Assembly: GCA_035570235.1 (NCBI GenBank)
Contig: DATMML010000037.1
Span: 110,977-152,425, forward strand
Source: Vicinamibacteria bacterium
GTDB taxonomy: Bacteria > Acidobacteriota > Vicinamibacteria > Fen-336
Reading direction: 5' to 3'
Length of the DNA stretch: 41,449 nucleotides
Under the pieces are notes generated by a model. The model did not search any database. It was not told where the DNA came from and saw nothing but the letters and a program-made list of their open reading frames with translations. This document shows positions 26,040-34,559 of this stretch, piece after piece; position 1 is the stretch's first letter; the number at the start of each line of letters is the position of its first letter. Position numbers and translations under genes: made by a program.

Positions 26040-26432
26040 ATGCGCATAGGAAATGGCGTGCTGTTTGGGGCCGTCGTTATGATCGCGGCTTGCTCGCTGG
26101 GCAAGCCGGAGGGAAGCCAGAAGGAGGCCGTCCTGGCCCTCCTCCAGCAGCAGGCTCAGGGCCTGAAGCAGGATGGGGAGAAGATGAACCCCGACCTCGG
26201 CGTGAAGGCCACCTGGAACATCGAGGCGGTGGAGGTCCACGAGCAGCCGGGGAACGAGTCCCAGCCGTGGACGGGCACGATCCGCTTCCGCATCGAGAGC
26301 AAGATGAAGGAGGTGGACGGCTCCCTCTCGACCCAGCAGTTCGAGAAGCGCTTCGACTACGTCTACAGCCCGGTCATCAAGGGCTGGATCATCCAGTACG
26401 TGCCGCCGAGCCCGGCCGCTCCCAAGAGCTGA
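26040..26432 (+). CDS. Small lipoprotein of unknown function
   Basis: 130-residue protein with an N-terminal lipoprotein signal: MRIGNGVLFGAVVMIAACSL, Cys18 in an IAAC lipobox. The mature part has a helix (EAVLALLQQQAQGLKQDGEK) and then a strand-rich section (GTIRFRIESKMKEVDGSL, FDYVYSPVIKGWIIQYV), resembling NTF2-like or DUF-type lipoproteins without a clear family. ATG chosen because the lipoprotein signal begins there; there is no SD, but a promoter ends 10 bases upstream, so the mRNA may be nearly leaderless. Divergent from the EAL gene; convergent with the membrane protein. Confidence 0.78.
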   Translation: MRIGNGVLFGAVVMIAACSLGKPEGSQKEAVLALLQQQAQGLKQDGEKMNPDLGVKATWNIEAVEVHEQPGNESQPWTGTIRFRIESKMKEVDGSLSTQQFEKRFDYVYSPVIKGWIIQYVPPSPAAPKS

Positions 26433-26450
26433 GCCGCCCGTCCCCCGCCC

Positions 26451-27122
26451 TTAGGCCGCGGCTGGTTGCGCGCGCCGTCCCACCGCCAGCGCGGCCAGGG
26501 CCCCGAAGATCGTCCCCAGGATCACCGTGAAGGCTATCCAGATCGTCAGCTGGGGCAGGAGGCCGATCCAGAACCAGGTGGCGAGGGGGTGCATGGGGGG
26601 GAAGCCGGGCGGCCCCTTCTCGTAGTGGGTCCCCCAGCCGGCCAGAATGGCCACCAGCATGACCACGGCCACGGGGATGCGCGCCGAAAGCCCATAGGCA
26701 AAGAGCACGCGGCCGAGAGCCGGCCACGCCCGGAGGCCCACGAGCAGGGAAACGATGGCGAGGACCCCGATAAGGAGCGGGAACCGCCGTCCTCCGGGGG
26801 CGAAATGGAGGGTGCGGACGACCCACAGCGAGAAGGGGATGATGGCCAGGCTCAAGAAGGCCACGCCGAACGTCCGGCCGAGGCTGTCCGGGGAGTGACC
26901 CGCCCGCACCAGCTTGACCGCGAAGTAGATTCCGAAAACCGGCACCAGCCACACGATGCCCACGATGGACAGGAAACCGCCCCCCTGCCGGTTGAAGAGG
27001 GCGGGGGACCACTCGAGCAGCTCGCCCGTCAGGCGCAGAAGCGTGATGCCCAGGGTGATCAGCGCGGGCACGAGGATGAGTTGCCGCAAGGGCAGCTCGC
27101 CGGCACGATTGGCATCGCTCAT
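26451..27122 (-). CDS. Polytopic membrane protein of unknown function
   Basis: 223 residues with about six hydrophobic segments (residues ~13-32, 50-70, 85-103, 113-131, 150-165, 185-213). I do not recognise the family. Ends in a short basic/Ala tail. It has a strong SD (GGAGG five bases upstream of ATG). It lies 78 bp downstream of the gcvP stop on the same strand and could belong to that transcript; it shows no transporter motif that would tie it to glycine. Confidence 0.7.
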   Translation of the reverse strand: MSDANRAGELPLRQLILVPALITLGITLLRLTGELLEWSPALFNRQGGGFLSIVGIVWLVPVFGIYFAVKLVRAGHSPDSLGRTFGVAFLSLAIIPFSLWVVRTLHFAPGGRRFPLLIGVLAIVSLLVGLRAWPALGRVLFAYGLSARIPVAVVMLVAILAGWGTHYEKGPPGFPPMHPLATWFWIGLLPQLTIWIAFTVILGTIFGALAALAVGRRAQPAAA

Positions 27123-27200
27123 CGGAGCCTCCGGAGGGGGAGTTTCATCCGTCTCGATTGGCGGAAGGCGGAGTATACCCCGGGAGCCCCGGAGGGGGGG

Positions 27201-30149
27201 TCACTTTGGGGGAGCGGGCGGGGGATCCCCCGCCTCACCCGCGAGCTCCAGGACGCTCGAGCAGGTGCAGACCAGGTTGCGATCGCCGTAGGTGTTGTCG
27301 ATGCGGGCCACCGCGGGCCAGAACTTGCTCTCCTGCACCCAGGGGGCGGGAAAGGCCGCTTGCTCGCGGCTGTAGGGCCGGTCCCAGACGGAGGCGGTCA
27401 CGACGCGGGCGGTGTGGGGGGCGTTCCGGAGAGCGCTTCTCTCCGCGCTCAGCCGCCCCTCTTCGATCTCCCGGATCTCCTGGCGGATCGCGATCATGGC
27501 CTCGCAGAACCGGTCGAGCTCGGGGAGGGACTCGCTCTCCGTGGGCTCGATCATCAGGGTTCCCGCCACCGGGAACGACATAGTGGGGGCGTGGAAGCCG
27601 AAGTCCATGAGCCGCTTCGCGATGTCCTCCACCTCGATCCCCGCGCTCTTCTTGAAGGGGCGCGCGTCCACAATGAACTCGTGCGCCACCCGGCCCCTCC
27701 GACCCCGGTAGAGGATCGGATAGTGATCCTGAAGGCGCCGGGCCATGTAGTTGGCGTTCAGAATCGCCACCTCCGTGGCCTTGCGCAGGCCGTCCGGTCC
27801 CATGAGCGCGATGTAGACCCAGGGGATGGTGAGGATGCTGGGGCTGCCGTAGGGCGCGGCCGAGATCGTGCCCAGAGACTGCTTCCCGCCCAGGCCGGTC
27901 ACGGGGTGTCCGGGCAGGAAGGGAGCCAAGTGTGCGGCCACCGCGATCGGGCCCATGCCCGGCCCCCCCCCGCCGTGGGGGATGCAAAACGTCTTGTGCA
28001 GGTTCAGGTGGCACACGTCGGCCCCGATCTCGCCCGGGGAGGTGAGGCCGACCTGGGCGTTCATGTTGGCCCCGTCCATGTAAACCTGCCCCCCGTGCGT
28101 ATGCACGATCGCGCAGATATCCTTGATCCCCTCCTCGAAGACACCATGTGTGGAGGGGTAGGTGACCATGAGCGCGCCCAGGGCGCCGCGGTGCCGTTCG
28201 GCCTTCTGCGCGAGGTCGTCGAGGTCCACGTTGCCCTGGTCGTCGCAGGCCACGGGCACCACCGTGAAACCCGCCGTCACCGCGCTCGCCGGGTTCGTGC
28301 CGTGGGCGGAGACGGGGATCAAGCACACCGTGCGTTCGGCCTCTCCCCGGCTGCGGTGGTAGGCCCGGATGGCGAGCAGGCCCGCGTACTCCCCCTGGGA
28401 GCCGGCGTTGGGTTGGAGCGAGACCGCGGCCAGGCCCGTGATCTCGGCCAGCCACGCCTCCAGCTGGCGGAAGAGCTCCGCGTAACCCGGGGTCTGCTCG
28501 GGGGGGGCGAAGGGATGCAGGCCGCCGATCTCCGGCCAGGTCATCGGCACCATCTCGGTGGTGCCGTTCAGCTTCATGGTGCAGGAGCCGAGGGGGATCA
28601 TGGAGGTGGTGAGGGAGAGGTCGCGCGCCTGCAGCCGGTGGAGGTAGCGGAGCATCTCGTGCTCGGAGTGGTAGCGGTTGAAAACCTCGTGGGTGAGAAA
28701 GGGGCTGCTCCGGCGGAAGGGGGGCAGAAAGTCCGGCGCCACCCCGGGGGCGAGATCTTCCGACCGAAACGAGACCGGCCCTCCCGCAAATATGCTCAGG
28801 AGCGTGTCCAGCTCCCCCGCGGTCACGGTCTCGTCGAGGGCCACCCCCACGGAGCCGTCGTCGTAGGGGCGCAGGTTGATCCGCCGTTCGACGGCCCGGG
28901 CCAGGACCCGACTCCCCGCCTCTCGAGGGAGGCGCACGCGTAGGGTGTCGAAGAAGGGCTCCCCCCCCACGGAGAGGCCGAGCCGCTTCAGGCCCTCGGC
29001 CAGGACCAGGGCCAAGCTCCGGACCCGGCGCGCAATCTGGCCGAGGCCGAGAGGCCCGTGGTACACCGCGTACATCGCGGCCGTGACCGCGAGCAGGACC
29101 TGGGCCGTGCAGATGTTGCTGGTGGCCTTATCGCGGCGGATGTGCTGCTCGCGAGTCTGGAGGGCGAGCCGAAGGGCGGGACGGCCCTCGGCGTCCCGGG
29201 AGACCCCGACCAAGCGGCCCGGGAGCTGCCGCTTGTGCTCGTCCCGCGTGGAAAGGTAGGCGGCGTGGGGCCCGCCAAAGCCGAGGGGGACGCCGAACCG
29301 CTGGGTGGAGCCGACGGCGATGTCCGCCCCGAACTCGCCGGGGGGACGCAGGAGGGCGAGGGCCAAGAGGTCGGCCGCCGCCACGACCAGGGCCCCCGCG
29401 GCGTGGGCCCGCTCCGCGAGCGGTGCGTAGTCGCGCACCCGCCCGTCCGTGGTGGGGTAGGACACGAGCACCCCGAAGAGATCCTCGAAGTCCGCGTCCT
29501 CGGCCGCGCCCACCCGCACGTCAATGCCGAGGGGCAGGGCGCGGGTGCGCACCACGGCGATGGTCTGGGGGTGCGCGTCCTCGGCTACGAAGAAGCCCCG
29601 GCGGCTCCTCCCCCGGGCCAGGCTCCGGCACATGGTCATGGCCTCGGCCGCGGCCGTAGCCTCGTCGAGCAGGGAGGCGTTGGCCAGGGGCAGGCCGGTG
29701 AGGTCGGCCACCATGGTCTGGAACGTCAGCAGCGCCTCCAGGCGGCCCTGGGCGATCTCCGCCTGGTAGGGCGTGTATTGGGTGTACCACCCGGGGTTTT
29801 CCAGGATGCCCCGCTGGATCACCCCCGGGGTGATGCAGTCGTGGTAGCCCATGCCCAGAAAGGAACGGAAGACCTGGTTGCGCGAGGCCAGTTCCCGGAG
29901 GTCGAGGAGTGTTTGGTGCTCCCCCCGCGCCGCGGGCAGGGCGAGGGGCCGGTGCCGGCGGATGGCGGCGGGCACCGTCTCCTCGATGAGGGCGGAGAGG
30001 GAGTCCACCCTCAGGAGGGCAAGCATCTTCTCTACGTCGGCGTCGCTCGGACCGAAGTGGCGCCGGGGGAAGGTGTCTCCGGGGGCGAGCGGTGTCTCCA
30101 CCCCGTTGAGGACGGAGGAGGACGCGACGGATTGGGATGTTTCGGGCAC
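27201..30149 (-). CDS. gcvP: Glycine dehydrogenase (decarboxylating), single-chain P-protein
   Basis: 982-residue PLP enzyme that decarboxylates glycine and passes the aminomethyl group to lipoyl-GcvH. It is the fused one-chain form with both halves: N-terminal pseudo-half ([57 protein letters not shown]) and C-terminal catalytic half with the Schiff-base lysine in [19 protein letters not shown], plus YRRVARVxxE-type C-terminal blocks. Start GTG 30149 has AGGAG six bases upstream and follows gcvH by 11 bp. Last gene of the gcvT-gcvH-gcvP operon. Confidence 0.96.
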   Translation of the reverse strand: MPETSQSVASSSVLNGVETPLAPGDTFPRRHFGPSDADVEKMLALLRVDSLSALIEETVPAAIRRHRPLALPAARGEHQTLLDLRELASRNQVFRSFLGMGYHDCITPGVIQRGILENPGWYTQYTPYQAEIAQGRLEALLTFQTMVADLTGLPLANASLLDEATAAAEAMTMCRSLARGRSRRGFFVAEDAHPQTIAVVRTRALPLGIDVRVGAAEDADFEDLFGVLVSYPTTDGRVRDYAPLAERAHAAGALVVAAADLLALALLRPPGEFGADIAVGSTQRFGVPLGFGGPHAAYLSTRDEHKRQLPGRLVGVSRDAEGRPALRLALQTREQHIRRDKATSNICTAQVLLAVTAAMYAVYHGPLGLGQIARRVRSLALVLAEGLKRLGLSVGGEPFFDTLRVRLPREAGSRVLARAVERRINLRPYDDGSVGVALDETVTAGELDTLLSIFAGGPVSFRSEDLAPGVAPDFLPPFRRSSPFLTHEVFNRYHSEHEMLRYLHRLQARDLSLTTSMIPLGSCTMKLNGTTEMVPMTWPEIGGLHPFAPPEQTPGYAELFRQLEAWLAEITGLAAVSLQPNAGSQGEYAGLLAIRAYHRSRGEAERTVCLIPVSAHGTNPASAVTAGFTVVPVACDDQGNVDLDDLAQKAERHRGALGALMVTYPSTHGVFEEGIKDICAIVHTHGGQVYMDGANMNAQVGLTSPGEIGADVCHLNLHKTFCIPHGGGGPGMGPIAVAAHLAPFLPGHPVTGLGGKQSLGTISAAPYGSPSILTIPWVYIALMGPDGLRKATEVAILNANYMARRLQDHYPILYRGRRGRVAHEFIVDARPFKKSAGIEVEDIAKRLMDFGFHAPTMSFPVAGTLMIEPTESESLPELDRFCEAMIAIRQEIREIEEGRLSAERSALRNAPHTARVVTASVWDRPYSREQAAFPAPWVQESKFWPAVARIDNTYGDRNLVCTCSSVLELAGEAGDPPPAPPK

Positions 30150-30160
30150 GGGCTCCTCTT

Positions 30161-30550
30161 CTACTGCTTCGCCTCGCGCTCCACGAAGGCCTGGTAGCTT
30201 GGGGCATCCATCAGGTCCTGGAGGGCGCTCGCGTCGGTGATCTTCACGACCAGCATCCAGGCCGCGCCGTGGGGGTCCTGGTTGATGGCCTCGGGCTTGT
30301 CGACGAGGGCGGAGTTCACCTCCAGCACCTCCCCCGCCAGGGGCGCGAACAGCTCGGACACGGCCTTGACGGATTCCACGGTGCCGAACACCTCGCCCGG
30401 CTGCAGCTTGCGGCCGACCTCGGGCAGCTCCAGGAACACCACATCCCCCAACTGGTTCTGGGCATAGTCGGTGATGCCGATGGTGCCCCGCTCGCCCTGG
30501 ACCCGGACCCACTCGTGATCCTTCGAGTAACGGCGATCTGGCGGATACAT
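30161..30550 (-). CDS. gcvH: Glycine cleavage system H protein
   Basis: 129-residue lipoyl carrier that shuttles the methylamine intermediate between GcvP, GcvT and the lipoamide dehydrogenase. Typical order: [38 protein letters not shown], the lipoylated lysine in [15 protein letters not shown], then [22 protein letters not shown] overlaps the gcvT stop (TAATG), so coupling is expected. SD AGAGGGG is inside the end of gcvT. Confidence 0.97.
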   Translation of the reverse strand: MYPPDRRYSKDHEWVRVQGERGTIGITDYAQNQLGDVVFLELPEVGRKLQPGEVFGTVESVKAVSELFAPLAGEVLEVNSALVDKPEAINQDPHGAAWMLVVKITDASALQDLMDAPSYQAFVEREAKQ

Positions 30551-31662
30551 TAGCGACCCCTCTTGTAAAACGGCGTGGGAACCACGCGGGCGGGGACGGG
30601 CCGGCCGCGGATGTCCACCTGGAGATCGGTCCCCACCGCGGAGCTGGCCGCGGGTAGGTAGCACAGACCGATGCTCTTCTGGAGGAAGGGGGCGAAGGAG
30701 CCCGAGGTCACGGCGCCCACCTCCGCCTCGCCCAGGGAGATCGGATAGCCGTGGCGGGCGATACCCCGCCCCACCACCTCGAAGCCCACGAGCTTCCGCG
30801 GGGGTCCGTTCTTCTTCTGGGCTTCGAGGACGGCCCGACCGTTGAAATCGCCCTTGGCACCCTCCAAGGAAACGATCCAGCCCAGCCCGGCCTCGATGAG
30901 GGTGGTCGTCTCGTCCATGTCGTTTCCGTAAAGACACATCCGGGCCTCGAGGCGGAGCGTGTCCCGAGCCCCCAGACCCGCCGGCACCAGGCCCTTGTCC
31001 TTCCCGCTCTCGATCAAGCGCCGCCAGAGCGCCTCCGCCCGCTCCGCGGCCACGAAGATCTCGAAGCCATCCTCCCCCGTGTAGCCGGTCCGGGACAGGA
31101 TGACCGGATGGCCGGCCACGTCCCCCTCCGCGAAGTGATAGTAGGCGATGCCGGGCAGGTCCAAGCCGGTCGAACCCTGGAGGATCTCGGCCGCCGCCGG
31201 ACCCTGCAGGGCGAGGAGCGCGTAGTCCTGGCTACGGTTCTCGAGGGTGCAGCCTTCCGGAGCCTGCGACTGCAACCAGGACCAGTCCTTGTCGATGTTG
31301 CCCGCGTTAACCACCAGCAGGTAGCGGTCGGAAGCGCGTCGGTAGACGATCACATCGTCTACCGGCGCCCCGTTCGGCAGGGGCAGGGCCGAGTATTGAG
31401 CCTGGCCGACCACCAGCCGGGCCACATTGTTCGCGGTGACCCGCTGCAGGAAGGAGAGCGCCCCCTCGCCGGCCACCTCGAACTCGCCCATGTGGGATAC
31501 GTCGAAGAGGCCGGCCGCCCGGCGCACGGCCAAATGCTCGGCGATGAGCCCCGAATACTCCAGGGGCATGTCCCATCCCCCGAAGGGAACCATTTTGGCC
31601 CCGCTCTCCCGGTGAACAGCGTTCAGCGGCGTCTTGTGCAGCAGGTCCGTAGCGGTTGCCAA
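30550..31662 (-). CDS. gcvT: Glycine cleavage system T protein (aminomethyltransferase)
   Basis: 370-residue THF-dependent enzyme that releases ammonia from the aminomethyl-lipoyl H protein and makes 5,10-methylene-THF. Key blocks: [31 protein letters not shown]; the folate/catalytic Asp region in [20 protein letters not shown] (written here as family block); [36 protein letters not shown]. First gene of gcvT-gcvH-gcvP. Start is TTG with no clear SD; the preceding sequence is C-rich. Upstream lie the tandem repeats, in the position where glycine riboswitches usually sit, but I see no glycine-riboswitch consensus. Confidence 0.95.
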   Translation of the reverse strand: MATATDLLHKTPLNAVHRESGAKMVPFGGWDMPLEYSGLIAEHLAVRRAAGLFDVSHMGEFEVAGEGALSFLQRVTANNVARLVVGQAQYSALPLPNGAPVDDVIVYRRASDRYLLVVNAGNIDKDWSWLQSQAPEGCTLENRSQDYALLALQGPAAAEILQGSTGLDLPGIAYYHFAEGDVAGHPVILSRTGYTGEDGFEIFVAAERAEALWRRLIESGKDKGLVPAGLGARDTLRLEARMCLYGNDMDETTTLIEAGLGWIVSLEGAKGDFNGRAVLEAQKKNGPPRKLVGFEVVGRGIARHGYPISLGEAEVGAVTSGSFAPFLQKSIGLCYLPAASSAVGTDLQVDIRGRPVPARVVPTPFYKRGR

Positions 31663-31685
31663 GGGAGGGACCCCCGATAATTGGA

Positions 31686-31833
31686 GTCGGCGTCCTCGAC
31701 GTGCCGTTCACGCTTCCCGCGGCGTCCGCCAAGCCTTCGGCGGGATCTAGCCGCTCCGCGTGCCTTTACTTTCGGCCCTCCTGGCCGTAGCGCCCGTATG
31801 TGGGCGAGTCATCAGCCATGGTACTACGTCGAA
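31686..31833. repeat. Tandem ~148 bp repeat, copy A (gcvT-proximal)
   Basis: Direct repeat, copy 1 of 2. The first 48 bp differ from copy B at six positions, a middle stretch of about 30 bp is divergent, and the last ~50 bp are nearly identical with 1-2 base indels. Two hairpins, in plus-strand terms CGGCC-CTCCT-GGCCG (31773-31787) and CGCCC-GTATGT-GGGCG (31791-31806), are spaced by TAG. On the minus strand it would be in the gcvT 5'-UTR. Confidence 0.8.
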
Positions 31834-31980
31834 GTCGGCGTTCTCAACGTGCTGTTGACGCTTCCCGAGGCGTCCGCCAAAACCGCGGCCGAGGCCTCGA
31901 CGCTCGGCGTGCCTTACTTTCGGCCCTCCTGCCGTAGCGCCCGTCAGGTGGGCGAGTCAAGACGCCACCCTACCACGAAC
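31834..31980. repeat. Tandem ~148 bp repeat, copy B
   Basis: Second copy, directly adjoining the first. Hairpins: CGGC-CCTCCT-GCCG (31921-31934) and CGCCC-GTCAGGT-GGGCG (31938-31954). The first stem is shortened on both sides together, and the second loop varies while its stem does not, as expected for structured RNA. A further hairpin from GCGT/CAAC with GTTG/ACGC pairs fits on the minus strand in this copy. No known RNA family recognised; no plausible gene here. Confidence 0.78.
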
Positions 31981-32094
31981 CGACACCGAGTCAGGTCCAT
32001 GACCTGGGCAGCCTCCACTCGGTGGCAACCGGCGGCCGGGTTGAGGGCGGTCAACGAATGCAGGGCCTTGATCCAAAAGGAGTTATGAGTTACC
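31981..32094 (+). promoter_or_regulatory. Structured leader upstream of the PilB-like gene
   Basis: Outer stem CACCGAG (31984-31990) with CTCGGTG (32018-32024) encloses a perfect hairpin CAGGTC-CAT-GACCTG (31992-32006). Further 3', CAACC/GGTTG and GTTGA/TCAAC stems are mutually exclusive. AAAAGGAG at 32075-32082 is a strong SD-like site, too near an out-of-frame ATG (2 bases) and 12 bases from the GTG at 32095. Could be a 5' regulatory leader or just part of the repeat region. Confidence 0.35.
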
Positions 32095-32130
32095 GTGCCG
32101 CGAAAGGGTGCCGCGGTCAGAAGGACCCCC

Positions 32131-33735
32131 ATGCCGAGTGTCGAAACCTATCTCGTCACCTGCTGGAACTGCCTGGGCGAGTTCGACTCGCTCTCGGCGG
32201 TTTGGTGCTCCCACGATCCCAAGAAGCCCACCAAGCTCTGCCCCTTCTGCTTCCAATGCTTCTGCGATGCCAGCGAGGAATACAAGCAGGACTTCTGGAC
32301 GCACGCCCCCTCCAGGCTGATCGAGGAGGTGCAGACTCTGACCCGGAGCCAGGACCGGCTGGGAGACATCCTCATCCGCGCGAAGAAGATCACGACCCCA
32401 CAGCTCCTGGATGCGCTGGTTCAGCAGAAGACGACCGGTCAGCGCCTGGGAGAGCTGCTCGTGGAGCGGGGCGTGGTGACGAACGAGGACATCGAGATCG
32501 CCCTCAAGACCCAGGGCGTGAGCCCCCTCACGGACACGCGGGGGGTCGCCTACGTGACCAGCCCGGTCTGGGACCAAAGCGAGCCGGAGGCCATCATCCA
32601 GTACCTCTTGGGATTGGCGGCGCGCAAGGGCGCCTCGGACGTCCAAATCGAGCCCAAGGAGGACATGATCGCGGTCCGATACCGCATCGACGGGCTCTAC
32701 TTCCGGGTGGATCCCATCCCCAAGCGCTTCCAAGGAACCCTCACCCAGAAGCTCTTCGAGACCTTCGGCCTCGACCCGGGGGCGGCGGGGCAGCCGGGCA
32801 CGGGCCGCCTCACGGCCCGTCTGGGCGAGACCGAATACGACCTCGTGGCCCAGGTCACGCCCTCGCCCCTGGGCGTGAGCGCCACCATCAAGCTCGTCAA
32901 CCGCGCCACTTTCATCAAGGACTTCACCACCCTGGGCATGGAAATCGAGGACCGGGCGCTGCTGATCGAGGTGCTGCAGGGTACCTTCGGCCTCGTGCTC
33001 GTCACCTCCCCCCCCTTCAACGGGGCCAACACCTCCTCTTACGCGATCATGAACTTCCTGGTCCAGGGGCAGAAGGAGGTGCTGTCCCTGGAGGCGCCGG
33101 TGCACTGGAAGATAGAAGGAGCGCGTCAGGTGGAGGTCGAGCACTCCCCCCGGGGCTTGCGAATGGAGGAAACGGTCCGCTCGCTGATGGCGACGCGCCC
33201 GAACGTGCTCATGCTCTCCGCGGTCCCCGACCGGGCCACCGCGCTCCTCGCCGCGCAGCTCGCCTCCGACCTGCTGGTGGTGGCGACCCTGCCCGCCCAG
33301 AGCGCGGGGCAGGCGCTCGCGGCCTTCCTGCAGGCGGGCGTAGCTCCCTCGCTTCTGGCCAGCTCCCTGGCCACGGTCCTCTGCCAGCGCCTCGTGCGGA
33401 CCATATGCCCCATCTGCCGGCAGCCCGCGGAGCCTCCTGCCCCCCAGACCCTCGCCCAGCAAGGCATCGACCCGGAGGAGGCGGCCGCGTTCCGTTTCTT
33501 CCGCGGCCGGGGTTGTCCCACCTGTCACACCGTGGGCTACCGCGGGCGCCAGGCCGTGTTCGAGGTGCTTCCCGCCGCCCCCGAAATAAGGGCCGCCGTG
33601 CAGGCCGGCGGCTCCGGCTCCGACCTGGAGACGGCGGCGGTAGCCACCGGCATGCGGACGATCCGCGAGCAGTGCCTGGATCTCGTGCGCCAGGGCGTCA
33701 CCACCTTCGACGAGTTCACGCGCCTCCGGCTCTGA
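32131..33735 (+). CDS. PilB/GspE-family protein with degenerate ATPase motifs and N-terminal zinc finger
   Basis: 534 residues. Residues ~8-45: a Cys-rich probable zinc module (LVTCWNCLGEF, VWCSHD, KLCPFCFQCFC). Residues ~60-115: MshEN-like segments (RLGDILIRAKKITTPQLLDA, RLGELLVERGVVTNEDIEIA). The rest is the GspE/PilB fold: ASDVQIEPKEDMIAVRYRID is intact, but Walker A (TGPTGSGKTTTLYA in active enzymes) is TSPPFNGANTSSYA, the Glu of IEDPVE is APVH, Walker B GEIRD is SAVPD and the His box TLHTND is TLPAQS. The C-terminal tetracysteine (CPICRQP, CPTCHTVGYRGRQ) is kept. It is likely a non-ATPase structural or regulatory partner. Start chosen as ATG 32131 (AAGGA five bases upstream); GTG 32095 is possible. 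Confidence 0.8.
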   Translation: MPSVETYLVTCWNCLGEFDSLSAVWCSHDPKKPTKLCPFCFQCFCDASEEYKQDFWTHAPSRLIEEVQTLTRSQDRLGDILIRAKKITTPQLLDALVQQKTTGQRLGELLVERGVVTNEDIEIALKTQGVSPLTDTRGVAYVTSPVWDQSEPEAIIQYLLGLAARKGASDVQIEPKEDMIAVRYRIDGLYFRVDPIPKRFQGTLTQKLFETFGLDPGAAGQPGTGRLTARLGETEYDLVAQVTPSPLGVSATIKLVNRATFIKDFTTLGMEIEDRALLIEVLQGTFGLVLVTSPPFNGANTSSYAIMNFLVQGQKEVLSLEAPVHWKIEGARQVEVEHSPRGLRMEETVRSLMATRPNVLMLSAVPDRATALLAAQLASDLLVVATLPAQSAGQALAAFLQAGVAPSLLASSLATVLCQRLVRTICPICRQPAEPPAPQTLAQQGIDPEEAAAFRFFRGRGCPTCHTVGYRGRQAVFEVLPAAPEIRAAVQAGGSGSDLETAAVATGMRTIREQCLDLVRQGVTTFDEFTRLRL

Positions 33736-33754
33736 GGGCCGACCGTCCTCAGAC

Positions 33755-34420
33755 CTAGGGACGGGAAGGGAACCGGGCCAGCATCTCCTCGACCACCTCC
33801 TCCGGAGAGAGGCGCGAGGTGTCGAGGTAGATGGCGTCTTTGGCGGTGGCCAGGGGCGATACGGGCCGGTGGGTGTCGATGTGGTCGCGCTCCCGCACCT
33901 CGCGCTCCACCGCCTCCAGGGGCACGGCCACCCCGGCGCGGGCCAGCTCCGCGTGCCGGCGGCGGGCCCGCAGGGCGGGATCGGCGTCCAGATAGAACTT
34001 GACCTCCGCGTCGGGGAAAACGACGGTGCCGATGTCGCGGCCGTCCAGCACGGCGCCGCCGTCGCGGCCCAGCTCCCGCTGGCGCGCCACCATCTCCCGT
34101 CGCACCGAGGGATGCACCGAGACCCGGGAGGCGGCGCCGCTGACCTCCGGGGCCCGGATGTCCGCGGTCACTTCCTTCCCGTCCAGGAGCACCTTCCCGC
34201 CCTCCGCGAGCTCGATGCGGCTGGCCCGGCAGAGGCCGGCCAGCGCCTCTTCCTCGTCCAAGGGCACGCGCGCGCGCAGCGCCTTCAGGGCCAGGGCCCG
34301 GTACATGGCTCCGGTGTCGATGTACAGGTAGCCCAGGCGCGCGGCCAAGGCGCGGCCGGCGGTCGATTTGCCCGCCCCCGAGGGTCCGTCGATGGCGAGG
34401 ACGGGGCCGCGCGGTCTCAA
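33755..34420 (-). CDS. cmk: Cytidylate kinase
   Basis: 221-residue (d)CMP kinase using ATP, needed for CTP/dCTP supply. P-loop IDGPSGAGKSTAGRALA at about residue 10-26, then GYLYIDTGAMYRALALKAL, DGKEVTADIRAPEVSGAASR, LDGRDIGTVVFPDAEVKFYL, and RDHIDTHRPVSPLATAKDAI with the NMP-binding residues. Start is TTG with no clear SD. It follows rluB on the same strand after 139 bp containing hairpins. Confidence 0.95.
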   Translation of the reverse strand: MRPRGPVLAIDGPSGAGKSTAGRALAARLGYLYIDTGAMYRALALKALRARVPLDEEEALAGLCRASRIELAEGGKVLLDGKEVTADIRAPEVSGAASRVSVHPSVRREMVARQRELGRDGGAVLDGRDIGTVVFPDAEVKFYLDADPALRARRRHAELARAGVAVPLEAVEREVRERDHIDTHRPVSPLATAKDAIYLDTSRLSPEEVVEEMLARFPSRP

Positions 34421-34447
34421 GGCGCGGGGGAACGCGGGACAGCGCCG

Positions 34448-34557
34448 GAGCCTTCTTGCCGTACGTGAAGGCTCGGCCGCGGCGGGAATGCGTGGGGCGC
34501 CCCCCGGTGGCCGTCCACGCCAGGCTTTGGTGACGGCAGCGGCCCCGCCAGGCGTGG
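34448..34557 (-). other. Two hairpins in the rluB-cmk gap
   Basis: Stem GAGCCTTC (34448-34455) with GAAGGCTC (34467-34474) and, next to the rluB stop, CCACGCC (34515-34521) with GGCGTGG (34551-34557), the latter extendable to 11 bp with one mismatch around a ~21-base loop. Could be terminator, attenuator or 3' end structures between rluB and cmk; no U-runs. Confidence 0.35.
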
Positions 34558-34559
34558 GA

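Noticed and set aside
26466-28943. 825-codon plus-strand frame opposite gcvP and the membrane protein
   Set aside because: Shadow of gcvP; no independent motifs or start signal.
31686-31980. Glycine riboswitch upstream of gcvT
   Set aside because: Tandem arrangement and position fit, but the conserved core segments of the glycine aptamer are not visible in either copy or strand.
31834-31980. Integron attC site
   Set aside because: Tandem imperfect palindromes with GTTGAC/TCAAC arms recall attC, but the core RYYYAAC/GTTRRRY pair is not properly placed and no gene cassette follows.
31984-32024. Bacterial SRP (4.5S) RNA
   Set aside because: GTCAGGTCC and GCAGCC occur as in the SRP core, but the GGAA tetraloop and asymmetric internal loops are missing; the bases form a simple hairpin instead.
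31681-32088. 135-codon plus-strand ORF across the repeats
   Set aside because: Copy A is closed by a stop in the frame that copy B uses, and there is no SD; the pattern is of RNA structure rather than coding.
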